Positions 20,249 to 28,942 of a DNA stretch of 64,000 nt are shown in pieces. A model generated the notes under the pieces. That model ran no database searches and had not been told where the DNA came from. It saw only the letters and a list, made by a program, of their open reading frames with translations. Numbering within the stretch: position 1 is the stretch's first letter; each line of letters opens with the position of its first letter. Made by a program: the position numbers and the translations under genes. The DNA comes from Betaproteobacteria bacterium (GTDB lineage Bacteria > Pseudomonadota > Gammaproteobacteria > Burkholderiales > Rhodocyclaceae). The stretch covers positions 3,051,001 to 3,115,000 of the forward strand of contig JADJXY010000002.1 of the NCBI GenBank assembly GCA_016720065.1. The letters run 5' to 3'.

Positions 20249-23200
20249 CTACAGCAATACGCGCTCGATGCCGCCGTGGTTGGCCTTGGCCACGTAGTCG
20301 GCCATCCAGTTCTCGCCCAATTGATGGCGGGCGATCTCGACCACGATGTAATCGGCCTGGGTGCCGGCGTCATCGTCGTAGCGGGAAAGGCCCTGCAGGC
20401 AGGCCGGGCAGGAGGTGAGAATCTTCACATCGCCCTTGAAACCGTCGCCCCGCAGTTCGCCGGCCACCTTTTCGATCTCCTGCTGCTTCCTGAATTTCAC
20501 CTGGGTGGCGATATCCGGCCGGGCGTAGGCGAAAGAGCCGGCGTCGCCACAGCAGCGGTCGGACAGGGGCACATCCTGCCCCATGAGGTCGTTGGCCACC
20601 TTGAGCGGCGCATAGGTCTTCATCGGCGAGTGGCAGGGGTCGTGGTACATGTAACGGGTGCCGCTGACGCCCTCCAGCTTGACGCCCTTCTCCATCAGGT
20701 ACTCGTGGATGTCCAGCAGGCGGCAGCCGGGGAAGATCTTCTCGAACTGGTACTTCTGCAACTGATCCATGCAGGTACCGCAGGAGACGATGACCGTCTT
20801 GATGTCCAGATAGTTGAGTGTGTTGGCGACGCGATGGAAGAGCACCCGGTTGTCGGTGGTGATCTTCTGGCCCTTGTCCTCCTCGCCGGCGGCCGTCTGC
20901 GGGTAGCCGCAGCACAGATAGCCCGGCGGCAGCACCGTGGTGGCACCGACTTCGTAGAGCATGGCCTGGGTGGCCAGGCCCACCTGAGAGAAGAGGCGCT
21001 CGGAACCGCAGCCGGGGAAGTAGAAGACGGCGTCCGACTCCTCGGTGGTCTTCTTCGGATTGCGGATGACCGGGATGACGCTATCGTCCTCGATGTCGAG
21101 CAGTCCCCGCGACGTGCGCTTGGGCAGGTTGCCGGGCATGGGCCGGTTGAGGAAGTGAATGACCTGGGTCTTGACGGTCGGCGCGCCGACGGTGGCCGGT
21201 GGCGCCTGGCGCGTCTCGCGCACCAGGCCGAAGCCCTTGGCGATACGATGGGCCAGGCGCTGGGCCCTGAACCCCCAGGACATCATGGCCGTGCGCATGA
21301 GCTTGATGGTGGCGGGATCCTTCAAGGTCAGGAAGGCCATGGCCGCCGCCTTGCCGGGGTTGAAGCGGGTCTTGCCCTGCTCGCGCAGGAAGTTGCGCAT
21401 GGCGACGGTGACATCGCCGAAGTCGATGTCGACGGGACAGGGCTTTTCGCAACGGTGGCAGATGGTGCAGTGGTCGGCGACGTCGTTGAATTCGTCGAAA
21501 TGCTGCAGCGAAATGCCGCGCCGGGTCTGTTCCTCGTAGAGGAAGGCCTCGATGAGCAGCGAGGTGCCGAGAATCTTGTTGCGCGGCGAGTAGAGCAGGT
21601 TGGCCCGGGGCACATGGGTCGAGCACACCGGCTTGCATTTGCCGCAGCGCAGGCAGTCCTTGATCATGGTCGAGATGTTGCCGATCTGGGACTGCTCCAT
21701 GATCAGCGACTCGGTCCCCAGCAGGCTGAAGGACGGCGTGTAGGCGTTGGCCAGGTCGCCCCCGGGCATCAGCTTGCCCCTGTTGAAGCGGCCCTCCGGA
21801 TCCACCTTGGCCTTGTAGGTGCGGAAGGGGCCGATTTCCTCTTCGGTGAGGAATTCGAGCTTGGTGATGCCGATGCCGTGCTCGCCGGAGATGACGCCAT
21901 CGAGCGACCGCGCCAGGTGCATGATGCGCTCCACCGCCCGGTTGGCGGTTTGCAGCATGGCGTAGTTGTCCGAGTTCACCGGGATGTTGGTATGCACGTT
22001 GCCGTCGCCGGCGTGCATGTGCAGGGCGACGAAGACCCGGCCGCGCAGGACTTCCTTGTGGATGCCGGCGATGCGGTCGAGGATGGGGCGATAGACGGCG
22101 CCATCGAAAATCTTGGACAGGCGGGCCTTCAGTTCCTGCTTCCAGGAGACGCGTACCGAGTAGTCCTGGAGGCGGTGGAAGAGGCGCGGGTTGGCGGCCT
22201 TGTTGGTCAGCTCGCCGGCCTGCACGCCGAACTCCGCGAAACGGGCTTCGGCTTCCGCCAAGGGCAGATCGAGGTTTGCCAGCAGCCATTCCCAGCGCAG
22301 GCGCACGGCCTCGACGTAATCGAGGGCCGCCTGGCGGCGGTCGCCGAGGAGAAGATCGGTATCGAGGCTGACGTCGCCCCGGTCCAGGGGCAGGTCGCCT
22401 TGCAGGAACTCGGCGAGGGCCGCGCACAGGGCCAGCTTGTTCTGGATGGACAACTCGATGTTGATGCGCTCGATGCCGTCGCAGTACTCGCCCATGCGCG
22501 GCAGGGGGATGACCACGTCCTCGTTCACCTTGAAAGCGTTGGTGTGGCGGGAGATGGCCGCCGTGCGCGAGCGGTCGAGCCAGAATTTCTTGCGCGTCTC
22601 CGGGGTGACGGCGATGAAGCCCTCGGCGCCCCGGCTGTTGGTCATGCGCACCACCTCGGAGGTGGCGGCCATCACCGCAGCCTCGTCGTGGCCGACGATG
22701 TCGCCGATCAGCACCATCTTCGGCCGGCCATGGCGCTTGGCCTTGGTGGCGTAGCCGACGGCCTTCACGTAGCGCTCGTCCAGGTGTTCGAGGCCGGCCA
22801 GCAGAACGCCGGCGGCGTTGCCGGCACCGCCGGGCTTGAAGTAATCGGTGATTTCGACGATGGAGGGCACGGCCTCGCGTACCTGACCGAAGAACTCCAG
22901 GCAGACGGTGCGGGTGACCGGCGGCATCCTGTGCAGCACCCAGCGGGCGGCGACGATGATGCCGTCGGTGCCTTCCTTCTGCACGCCGGGGACGCCGCCC
23001 AGGAACTTGTCCGTCACGTCCTTGCCCAGGCCGTCCTTGCGGCAGGCGGCACCGGGGAGGGTGAGGATTTCCTCGCCCAGGGGCTTGTAATGCCTGGCGT
23101 CGAAGCGCTTCAGGCGGAAGCGGACGACTTCCTGCTCGTGGATCTTGCCGAAGTTGTGGTCGAGGCGCTCCACCTCCAGCCAGCGGCCGTCCGGCGTCAC

Positions 23201-24124
23201 CATCTTCCACCAGGCCAGGTTGTCCAGGGCCGTGCCCCACAGCACGGCCTTCTTGCCGCCGGCGTTCATGGCGATATTGCCGCCGATGCAGGAAGCGGAG
23301 GCCGAGGTCGGATCCACGGCGAAGACGCGGCCGGCAGCGGAGGCGGCTTCTGCCACCCGCTCGGTCACCACTCCGACGCTGGTGCGGATGGTGGAATAGG
23401 GCGCGCTGTGGCCGGGGAGCACCGTTTCCTCCACCGGCCCGATGTCGATCAGCTTTTCGGTGTTGATTACCGCCGAATAGGGCGTCAGGGGCACGGCGCC
23501 GCCGGTATAGCCGGTGCCGCCCCCCCGCGGGATGATGGTCAGCCCGGCCTCGATGCAGCCCCGCACCAGGGGGCCGATCTCCTCCTCGGTATCCGGGGCG
23601 AGGACGACGAAGGGGTACTCGACCCGCCAGTCGGTGGCGTCGGTGACGTGGGAAACGCGGGAGAGACCGTCGAAGCAGATGTTGTCCCGGCGGGTGTGCT
23701 TGCCCAGGATGCGCAGCACCTTGCGGCGCAGGTCCAGGGTCTCGCCGAAATGGGCGGCGAAGCGTTCGACGGCGGCCTGGGCCGCTTCCACCAGACGCTT
23801 GACCTTGGCCGAGCGGGCGGGGTCGTCCTTCTCAGAGTCGACGCGGCGCTTCTCCACCTCCCTCAGGCGGTGACGCAGGGCCTCCACCAGAGCCTCCCGG
23901 CGATCCCGGTTGGCCAGCAGATCGTCCTCCAGATAGGGGTTGCGCTGCACCACCCAGATGTCCCCCAGCACTTCGTACAGCATGCGAGCCGAACGGCCGG
24001 TGACGCGCTCGCCGCGCAGGGTATCGAGAATGGCCCAGTTGTCCGCCCCCAGGAGGCGGATGACGATCTCGCGGTCCGAAAACGACGTGTAGTTGTAGGG
24101 GATTTCGCGCAGGCGGGCGGTCAT
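20249..24124 (-). CDS. DUF3683-FAD-FeS fused oxidoreductase (D-lactate/glycolate dehydrogenase-like)
   Basis: 1291 aa. Order of domains: DUF3683 at the N-terminus (REIPYNYTSFSDREIVIRLL, residues 6-25); a VAO-type FAD-binding domain (IIPRGGGTGYTGGAVPL and SCIGGNIAMNAGGKKA); the FAD-oxidase C-terminal domain (HMHAGDGNVHTNIPVN, SGEHGIGITK); two 4Fe-4S motifs CLRCGKCKPVC and CTICHRCEKPC; and two CCG domains (CCGYPQ, CCGDAGS) as in GlpC/GlcF. This fuses what is otherwise a GlcD/Dld flavoprotein with its Fe-S partner, so quinone-linked oxidation of a 2-hydroxy acid is likely. The substrate is not determinable from sequence. A 1353-codon plus-strand frame here is a shadow. The start is 60 bp from tRNA-Gly. 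Confidence 0.9.
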   Translation of the reverse strand: MTARLREIPYNYTSFSDREIVIRLLGADNWAILDTLRGERVTGRSARMLYEVLGDIWVVQRNPYLEDDLLANRDRREALVEALRHRLREVEKRRVDSEKDDPARSAKVKRLVEAAQAAVERFAAHFGETLDLRRKVLRILGKHTRRDNICFDGLSRVSHVTDATDWRVEYPFVVLAPDTEEEIGPLVRGCIEAGLTIIPRGGGTGYTGGAVPLTPYSAVINTEKLIDIGPVEETVLPGHSAPYSTIRTSVGVVTERVAEAASAAGRVFAVDPTSASASCIGGNIAMNAGGKKAVLWGTALDNLAWWKMVTPDGRWLEVERLDHNFGKIHEQEVVRFRLKRFDARHYKPLGEEILTLPGAACRKDGLGKDVTDKFLGGVPGVQKEGTDGIIVAARWVLHRMPPVTRTVCLEFFGQVREAVPSIVEITDYFKPGGAGNAAGVLLAGLEHLDERYVKAVGYATKAKRHGRPKMVLIGDIVGHDEAAVMAATSEVVRMTNSRGAEGFIAVTPETRKKFWLDRSRTAAISRHTNAFKVNEDVVIPLPRMGEYCDGIERINIELSIQNKLALCAALAEFLQGDLPLDRGDVSLDTDLLLGDRRQAALDYVEAVRLRWEWLLANLDLPLAEAEARFAEFGVQAGELTNKAANPRLFHRLQDYSVRVSWKQELKARLSKIFDGAVYRPILDRIAGIHKEVLRGRVFVALHMHAGDGNVHTNIPVNSDNYAMLQTANRAVERIMHLARSLDGVISGEHGIGITKLEFLTEEEIGPFRTYKAKVDPEGRFNRGKLMPGGDLANAYTPSFSLLGTESLIMEQSQIGNISTMIKDCLRCGKCKPVCSTHVPRANLLYSPRNKILGTSLLIEAFLYEEQTRRGISLQHFDEFNDVADHCTICHRCEKPCPVDIDFGDVTVAMRNFLREQGKTRFNPGKAAAMAFLTLKDPATIKLMRTAMMSWGFRAQRLAHRIAKGFGLVRETRQAPPATVGAPTVKTQVIHFLNRPMPGNLPKRTSRGLLDIEDDSVIPVIRNPKKTTEESDAVFYFPGCGSERLFSQVGLATQAMLYEVGATTVLPPGYLCCGYPQTAAGEEDKGQKITTDNRVLFHRVANTLNYLDIKTVIVSCGTCMDQLQKYQFEKIFPGCRLLDIHEYLMEKGVKLEGVSGTRYMYHDPCHSPMKTYAPLKVANDLMGQDVPLSDRCCGDAGSFAYARPDIATQVKFRKQQEIEKVAGELRGDGFKGDVKILTSCPACLQGLSRYDDDAGTQADYIVVEIARHQLGENWMADYVAKANHGGIERVLL

Positions 24125-24183
24125 GGCAGGGGCCGAGGTCCGTCAATAACTCTTGCAGATCGGCGATCTGCCTGAATCCGGTG

Positions 24184-24257
24184 TGGAGCGGGCGATGGGA
24201 ATCGAACCCACGGCACAAGCTTGGGAAGCTTGGGTATTACCATTATACGACGCCCGC
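24184..24257 (-). tRNA. tRNA-Gly (anticodon TCC)
   Basis: Read on the minus strand: acceptor GCGGGCG pairs with CGCCCGC, D-arm TAATGGTAATA, anticodon stem CAAGC/GCTTG around loop TTCCCAA (anticodon TCC), T-loop GGTTCGATTCC, and an encoded CCA end at 24186-24184. Length 74 nt. Confidence 0.95.
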
Positions 24258-24373
24258 TCTTGGGGTCTGACGGCGGCATTCTAAGCGCAGAAGGCCGCCG
24301 CTTCAACCGCAGTCCAGGGCTTCGGCGGCGAAGGGCGGAGAAGAAACCGCAGTAGCCGGGCGGTCCAGCGGAT

Positions 24374-24925
24374 TCATTCAGCGGCCCCGAGGAGGCGGTA
24401 GCGGCCCTGGTGGAACAGCAGGGGCGCTCGCTCGGGATTCTGGGCGTAGTGCAGCACTTCGCCGACGAAGATGAGATGGTCGCCGCCCGGGTACTGGTGA
24501 TCATTGCGCACCTCGAAGTGGGCGCAGAGTCCTTCCAGCACGGGGGAGCCGCCGTGACCGGGGCGCCAGGGCAGGCCAGCGAAGCGGTCGGCGGGCCAGG
24601 TGGCGAAACGGGTGGAAATATCCTCCTGGTCCGCGGCCAGGACGTTGATGGCGTAGTGGCTGGCCCGCCGGAAAGATTGGAGCAGATTGGCAGAAACGGC
24701 CAGGCTCCAGAGGACCAGAGGCGGTTGCAGCGAGACGGCGGCAAAGGAATTGACGGTGAGACCCACCGGCTGGCCATCCGGGGACATGGCCGTGACGATG
24801 GTGATCCCGGTGGCGAACTGGCCCAGGGTATGGCGGAAGTTGCGGCAGTCGAAGCCGGCGGCCGAGGCGGCGGCATCGCAGCGTTGTCCGGCGGGGCTGG
24901 TGCAGTCGGCGGCGGAGTGTGTCAT
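24374..24925 (-). CDS. Flavin reductase-like FMN-binding protein
   Basis: 183 aa from ATG 24925; the open frame continues upstream but into the mutY start region. Recognised from FRHTLGQFATGITIVTA, VGLTVNSFAAVSLQPPLVLWSL and HYAINVLAADQ, the core of the flavin reductase family (HpaC/RutF-like), which supplies reduced FMN/FAD to two-component monooxygenases or acts as a diflavin-independent reductase. No partner monooxygenase is adjacent. Divergent from mutY, with a very short shared start region. Confidence 0.88.
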   Translation of the reverse strand: MTHSAADCTSPAGQRCDAAASAAGFDCRNFRHTLGQFATGITIVTAMSPDGQPVGLTVNSFAAVSLQPPLVLWSLAVSANLLQSFRRASHYAINVLAADQEDISTRFATWPADRFAGLPWRPGHGGSPVLEGLCAHFEVRNDHQYPGGDHLIFVGEVLHYAQNPERAPLLFHQGRYRLLGAAE

Positions 24926-24990
24926 CGGGGGATGGACGCGGGAAAGGGGCGTATTATCCGGCCTCCGGACGACCCCTGTCGAGACGACCT

Positions 24991-26049
24991 TTGCCCCAGC
25001 CCGATCCCGATTTTGCCGCCCGCCTGGTGGCCTGGCAGCAGCACCACGGTCGCCACGGCCTCCCCTGGCAGGGAACGCGGGATTCCTACCGTATCTGGCT
25101 GTCCGAAGTGATGTTGCAGCAGACCCAGGTGGCCACCGTGATTCCCTATTACCTGCGGTTTCTGGCGCGCTTTCCCGATGTCGCGTCCCTGGCCGCGGCG
25201 GCACCGGAGGAGGTGGCGGCCGCCTGGGCGGGCCTGGGATACTACAGCCGGGCGCGCAATGTGCATTGCTGTGCGCAGGTGGTGATGGCCGAGTATGGGG
25301 GCAGCTTTCCCGCTGCGCCGGAGGCGTTGGCGGCCTTGCCCGGCATTGGTCGCTCCACGGCCGCAGCGGTGGCCGCCTTTGCCTGGGGCGCCCGGGCGGC
25401 AATCCTGGATGGCAATGTGAAGAGGGTGCTTTGCCGCTTCTTTGCCATCGAAGGCTTTCCCGATGCGCCCGCAGTGCAGAGGCGCCTGTGGGCCCTGGCC
25501 GAGTCGCTCCTGCCGCCGGGAGACTGCGGCCCCTACTCCCAGGCCTTGATGGATCTGGGCGCCACGGTCTGCACGCGAAAGAATCCCGCCTGCGCAGCTT
25601 GCCCCCTGCGCGACGATTGCGCCGCCCGCATTACCGGGCGGACGGAGGCGCTGCCGTTTCCCCGGCCGCGGCGGGAGCTGCCCCGGCGCGCGACCTGCTT
25701 TGTCCTGGTGACGGATGGCGCAGGCGTTCTGCTCGAGAGGCGTCCGCCGGGGGGTATCTGGGGCGGCCTGTTGGTGCCTCCGCAAGGTGATCCGGCGGCG
25801 GTGCTCGGGGGCCTCGGCCTGGCGGGCACGCCCTGGCGGCCTTTGCCCGCCTTGCGGCAGACCTTCACCCACTTTCGTCTGGAGGCGACGCCGGTGCTGT
25901 GTCGGGTGACGGGACCGCTGGCTGAGGCAGGGGAAGCGGGACGCGAGTGGCTATGCCGCTCTCGGGTCGGTGAGGCGGGGCTGCCGCCCCTGTTCCGCCG
26001 CTTACTGCAGCGCCCCGGGCGCCTCGACGAAGCGCTGCGCGATGAATAG
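24991..26049 (+). CDS. mutY: A/G-specific adenine glycosylase MutY
   Basis: 352 aa from TTG 24991 (close to the E. coli length of 350); a GTG at 24919 is in frame but would overlap the divergent flavin reductase gene. Catalytic Glu in LSEVMLQQTQV, helix-hairpin-helix LPGIGRSTAAAVAAFAWG, catalytic Asp in AAILDGNVKRV, and the 4Fe-4S loop C-x6-C-x2-C-x5-C (CTRKNPACAACPLRDDC). The C-terminal NUDT-like domain recognises 8-oxoG. Removes adenine opposite 8-oxoG. Its last 48 bp overlap the convergent HD-GYP gene. Confidence 0.96.
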   Translation: MPQPDPDFAARLVAWQQHHGRHGLPWQGTRDSYRIWLSEVMLQQTQVATVIPYYLRFLARFPDVASLAAAAPEEVAAAWAGLGYYSRARNVHCCAQVVMAEYGGSFPAAPEALAALPGIGRSTAAAVAAFAWGARAAILDGNVKRVLCRFFAIEGFPDAPAVQRRLWALAESLLPPGDCGPYSQALMDLGATVCTRKNPACAACPLRDDCAARITGRTEALPFPRPRRELPRRATCFVLVTDGAGVLLERRPPGGIWGGLLVPPQGDPAAVLGGLGLAGTPWRPLPALRQTFTHFRLEATPVLCRVTGPLAEAGEAGREWLCRSRVGEAGLPPLFRRLLQRPGRLDEALRDE

Positions 26050-27087
26050 GATTTCGTCGTGGCCGGCCTCGAAGGCGTCGACCACGGCCGGGTCGAACTT
26101 GCTGCCGGATAGGCGGCGGATTTCCCGCGATGCATCGGCCAGGGGCCAGGCGCGCCGGTAGGGACGTTCGGCGGTGAGGGCGTCGAAGACGTCGGCGACC
26201 GCGGCGATGCGTCCGAAGAGAGGAACCTTCTCCCCATTCAGTCCCCCGGGATAGCCGCTGCCGTCCCAGTTTTCGTGATGGGTGAGCGCAATTTCCCGTG
26301 CCGCCTGCAGGAGGCGGGAATCGTCGCCGTCCAGCATGGCGGCGCCGGCGAGCGGATGCCGCTTGACCTGCTCGAATTCCACCGGCGAAAGCCGCCCGGT
26401 CTTGTGCAGGATATCGCCGGGGACGATGACGGTGCCGATATCGTGCATGGCGGCCGCATCGACCAGGAGTTCGCAGCTTCCGCCATCCAGGCCCATGTGG
26501 TGCCCGATGGAGGCGGCGATCTTGCTCATGCGGACGCCGTGCTGGCCATCCCGGCCACAGCGGTGATCGAGGGCGCGGGCGAGACGGCGGATGGCGCTGC
26601 GGCTGGCGAGACGGGTTTCTTCCAGGAGCGCCTCCAGATCGCGGGTTCGTTCGCTCAGGCGCTGATGCAAGAGCGCATCCTGGCCGGCCAGGGTATCGCG
26701 CAGGCGGCCGAGTTGCAGCAGGTTGCCGAGGCGGACGCGCACTTCGGCAAGCTCCAGGGGGCGGGTGAAAATTTCGGCCGCGCCGACGGCCCAGGCGCGC
26801 TCGTGCCCGGAACGGTCTGCGGGATCGGCCAGGGCCACGATGGGGACCGCTTCCGGTGCGGCCAGGGGGGCGAGCTCGGCAATGACGTCCACGCCGGTCA
26901 TGCCCGGCATGGCCAGGGCGACCAGGACGGCTTCCGCACCTTGCCTGCGGAAAGTCTCTATGCCCAGGCGGGGATTGTCGAAGACGACGGGGGGCGGCAG
27001 TTCGAGCCGCTCGAAGAGGCGCTGCCCCAGAACCAGGGCCGCGGGGTCGGCATCGATCAGGAATATGCTGCGGCGTTGGCGGGGCAT
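26002..27087 (-). CDS. Degenerate receiver-HD-GYP protein
   Basis: 361 aa. The N-terminal CheY-like fold (IFLIDADP...) lacks the phosphoacceptor: Ala57 stands where Asp is expected in VLVALAMPGMTG, and the conserved Lys is Arg (IFTRPLE). The output is an intact HD-GYP domain: AMHDIGT, KRHPLAGAAML, ALTHHENWDGSGYPGG. It should hydrolyse c-di-GMP but is unlikely to be controlled by phosphorylation. The 3' end overlaps the mutY 3' end. Followed at 31 bp by another HD-GYP gene on the same strand reading in from the right. Confidence 0.88.
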   Translation of the reverse strand: MPRQRRSIFLIDADPAALVLGQRLFERLELPPPVVFDNPRLGIETFRRQGAEAVLVALAMPGMTGVDVIAELAPLAAPEAVPIVALADPADRSGHERAWAVGAAEIFTRPLELAEVRVRLGNLLQLGRLRDTLAGQDALLHQRLSERTRDLEALLEETRLASRSAIRRLARALDHRCGRDGQHGVRMSKIAASIGHHMGLDGGSCELLVDAAAMHDIGTVIVPGDILHKTGRLSPVEFEQVKRHPLAGAAMLDGDDSRLLQAAREIALTHHENWDGSGYPGGLNGEKVPLFGRIAAVADVFDALTAERPYRRAWPLADASREIRRLSGSKFDPAVVDAFEAGHDEILFIAQRFVEAPGALQ

Positions 27088-27117
27088 GGATACCTCCAGT
27101 TCCCCGTCATGGTACGC

Positions 27118-28326
27118 TCAAACCGGCTGCCAGCGTACGGCGCTCAGGCCCCAGTCGGAAAAGTTTTCGGCCCGCACGATCTGACCGTAATGATTGCCTA
27201 CCGGCGCCGCCAGATCGGCGACCACGGGCGCGACGTACTGCTTGCGGCCGGCATGGTAGATCACCCGCACGACCGGGGAGAGCAACTGCTCGGGATGCAA
27301 TTCCTCGACCACGGCGAGGTGCCCGCTTTCCAGCCGGACGAGGCTGCCCACGGGATAGATGCCCACGGCGTGCACGAAGGCCGAAAGGAGCGCCGGGTCG
27401 AAGTCCTGACCCCCGGCGGCAAACACCTGGCCCAGGGCCAGGGCCGGGATGAGGGCGCGGCGGTAGCTGCGCTGGGAGACCATGGCGTCGAAGCGGTCCA
27501 CCACGGCCGCCATGCGCCCGGCGCGGGAGATTTCCGTGCCGCCGATATGGTAGGGATAGCCGGACCCGTCGAAGCGTTCGTGGTGTTCGAGCACCACGGC
27601 GAGGGCGGATTCCGGCAGGGGATGGTGAGCCATCAGGACGCTGACCCCCTCCTCGACGTGCCGCTCGACGTGGGAACGCTCGTCCCGGGAGAAGCGACCG
27701 GCCTTGCCCAGCAGATCCGCGTCGACGGCGAAATGGCCGATGTCCTTGACCAGGGTGCCGAGGGCCAGGCTCTCGGTCTCGCTGCGATCCAGGTCCATCT
27801 GGCGGGCGTAGGCCACGATCAGCGCGGCGGTGGAGAGGGCATGTCCCACGGCGTAGTCGCTGCCCAGTTTGAGGCGGGCCAGGGGGGGCAGGGCGTCCGG
27901 GTTGCGCTGTACCGATTCGATCATGCGCTCGATGAGGGGTTCGAGTCGGCCCAGTTCCACCGCTTCGCCCTGGCGGGCCGCCCCCATCAGGTCTTCCAGG
28001 CAATGGCGGGCTTCACCGAGCAGCAGGCCGGCCCGGCGACGCTCCTCGCCCAGGCTGAGGGTCGTGGGCTTGCTGCGCAGCCGCTCGGCCCGCGAGACGT
28101 AGTCGGGATTGACCGGCGTGAGCGGCGTTGGCGGCGGAGGGATGTCGCGGCCCCGTTCGGTGTCGATGCTGACCTCGCTGATGTCCTCCTCCGCCATGCG
28201 GCGGATCGTGTCGTCGTCCTGCACCAGAAAGCGGGAACGCCAAAAGGTGTGGGCAAGCCAACTGCGGTGCATGTCCACCACGTACATCCCCGGCAGGAGC
28301 TTGGAAATCGGGATGCGGCGGATCAT
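27118..28326 (-). CDS. DUF3391/HD-GYP protein with altered HD motif
   Basis: 402 aa from ATG 28326; the in-frame extension further upstream reads through the neighbouring gene and is not coding. DUF3391-like N-terminus (IRRIPISKLLPGMYVVDMHR). The HD-GYP domain keeps VLEHHERFDGSGYPY and the first-helix His, but the core HD pair reads Lys-Asp (TLVKDIGHF) instead of His-Asp. The His is a metal ligand in active enzymes, so this copy may be a non-catalytic sensor of c-di-GMP. It is a paralogue of the gene at 28906-30111; the two share C-terminal segments such as GIYPVGSLVRLESGHLAVV. Confidence 0.88.
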   Translation of the reverse strand: MIRRIPISKLLPGMYVVDMHRSWLAHTFWRSRFLVQDDDTIRRMAEEDISEVSIDTERGRDIPPPPTPLTPVNPDYVSRAERLRSKPTTLSLGEERRRAGLLLGEARHCLEDLMGAARQGEAVELGRLEPLIERMIESVQRNPDALPPLARLKLGSDYAVGHALSTAALIVAYARQMDLDRSETESLALGTLVKDIGHFAVDADLLGKAGRFSRDERSHVERHVEEGVSVLMAHHPLPESALAVVLEHHERFDGSGYPYHIGGTEISRAGRMAAVVDRFDAMVSQRSYRRALIPALALGQVFAAGGQDFDPALLSAFVHAVGIYPVGSLVRLESGHLAVVEELHPEQLLSPVVRVIYHAGRKQYVAPVVADLAAPVGNHYGQIVRAENFSDWGLSAVRWQPV

Positions 28327-28336
28327 GGCGGGGGTC

Positions 28337-28942
28337 TCAGCGGGCCGCCTCGGCCTCGTGGCGGCGGGCCTTTTCCATTTTCTCCGCGACCTTGCGCTCG
28401 TGCTTGAGGCGTTTCTCGCGCAGGCGTGCGGCGTCCGCGTCCCTGCGCTGTTTGCCGGCCCGGGCCTGGGCCTCCTTGCTGGCCAGCTTCCCGGAACGCT
28501 GGCGCGCGGCTGCTTCCCGGTCGGCCTCAGTCGCCGCGGCGCGACCCGGCAGCGAGGCCGCCTGGCGTTGGGATTCCGCCTCCCGGCAGGCTGCCCGATC
28601 CGCCTGCTCTTCGGCCTTGACCTGGCGTTCGGCGGCGAGACCCTCGTTTTCGGTACGGCGGTGTTCGCGCATGGCGGTGACGTAGCGCTGCTTGGCTTCG
28701 TTCTGGCAGTCGTTGACCCGGAACTTCTGGAAGCAGGCCTTCTTTTCCTCTGCGAAGCGGGCCTCGGCCTCCTTTTGCGCAGCGACGCCCTCTTTTTGCT
28801 TGGTCTTGGCGGCGGCGAGGCGGGAATCCCAATCGGCGCGCTGTTCCACCGATGGGCCCTCCGCCGCCCCAGCGGCCGTCGCAACCGTCAGGGTGGCGGC
28901 AAGGATCAGGCGGGCAACCACTTGTAAGGGTCGATGTTCCAC
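28337..28942 (-). CDS. Secreted coiled-coil protein, unknown function
   Basis: 201 aa. Signal peptide VARLILAATLTVATAAGAA, then an almost wholly helical, Lys/Glu/Arg/Ala-rich region with two cysteines (ACFQKFRVNDC) that could form a disulfide in the periplasm. The first 37 bp overlap the end of the upstream HD-GYP gene; a GTG at 28921 is an alternative start. It lies between two HD-GYP paralogues, 10 bp from the second. I do not recognise the family. Confidence 0.7.
   Translation of the reverse strand: MEHRPLQVVARLILAATLTVATAAGAAEGPSVEQRADWDSRLAAAKTKQKEGVAAQKEAEARFAEEKKACFQKFRVNDCQNEAKQRYVTAMREHRRTENEGLAAERQVKAEEQADRAACREAESQRQAASLPGRAAATEADREAAARQRSGKLASKEAQARAGKQRRDADAARLREKRLKHERKVAEKMEKARRHEAEAAR

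Noticed and set aside
20114..24175. 1353-codon plus-strand frame
   Set aside because: Entirely antisense to the DUF3683-FAD-FeS gene, which has clear catalytic motifs; the plus frame has none.
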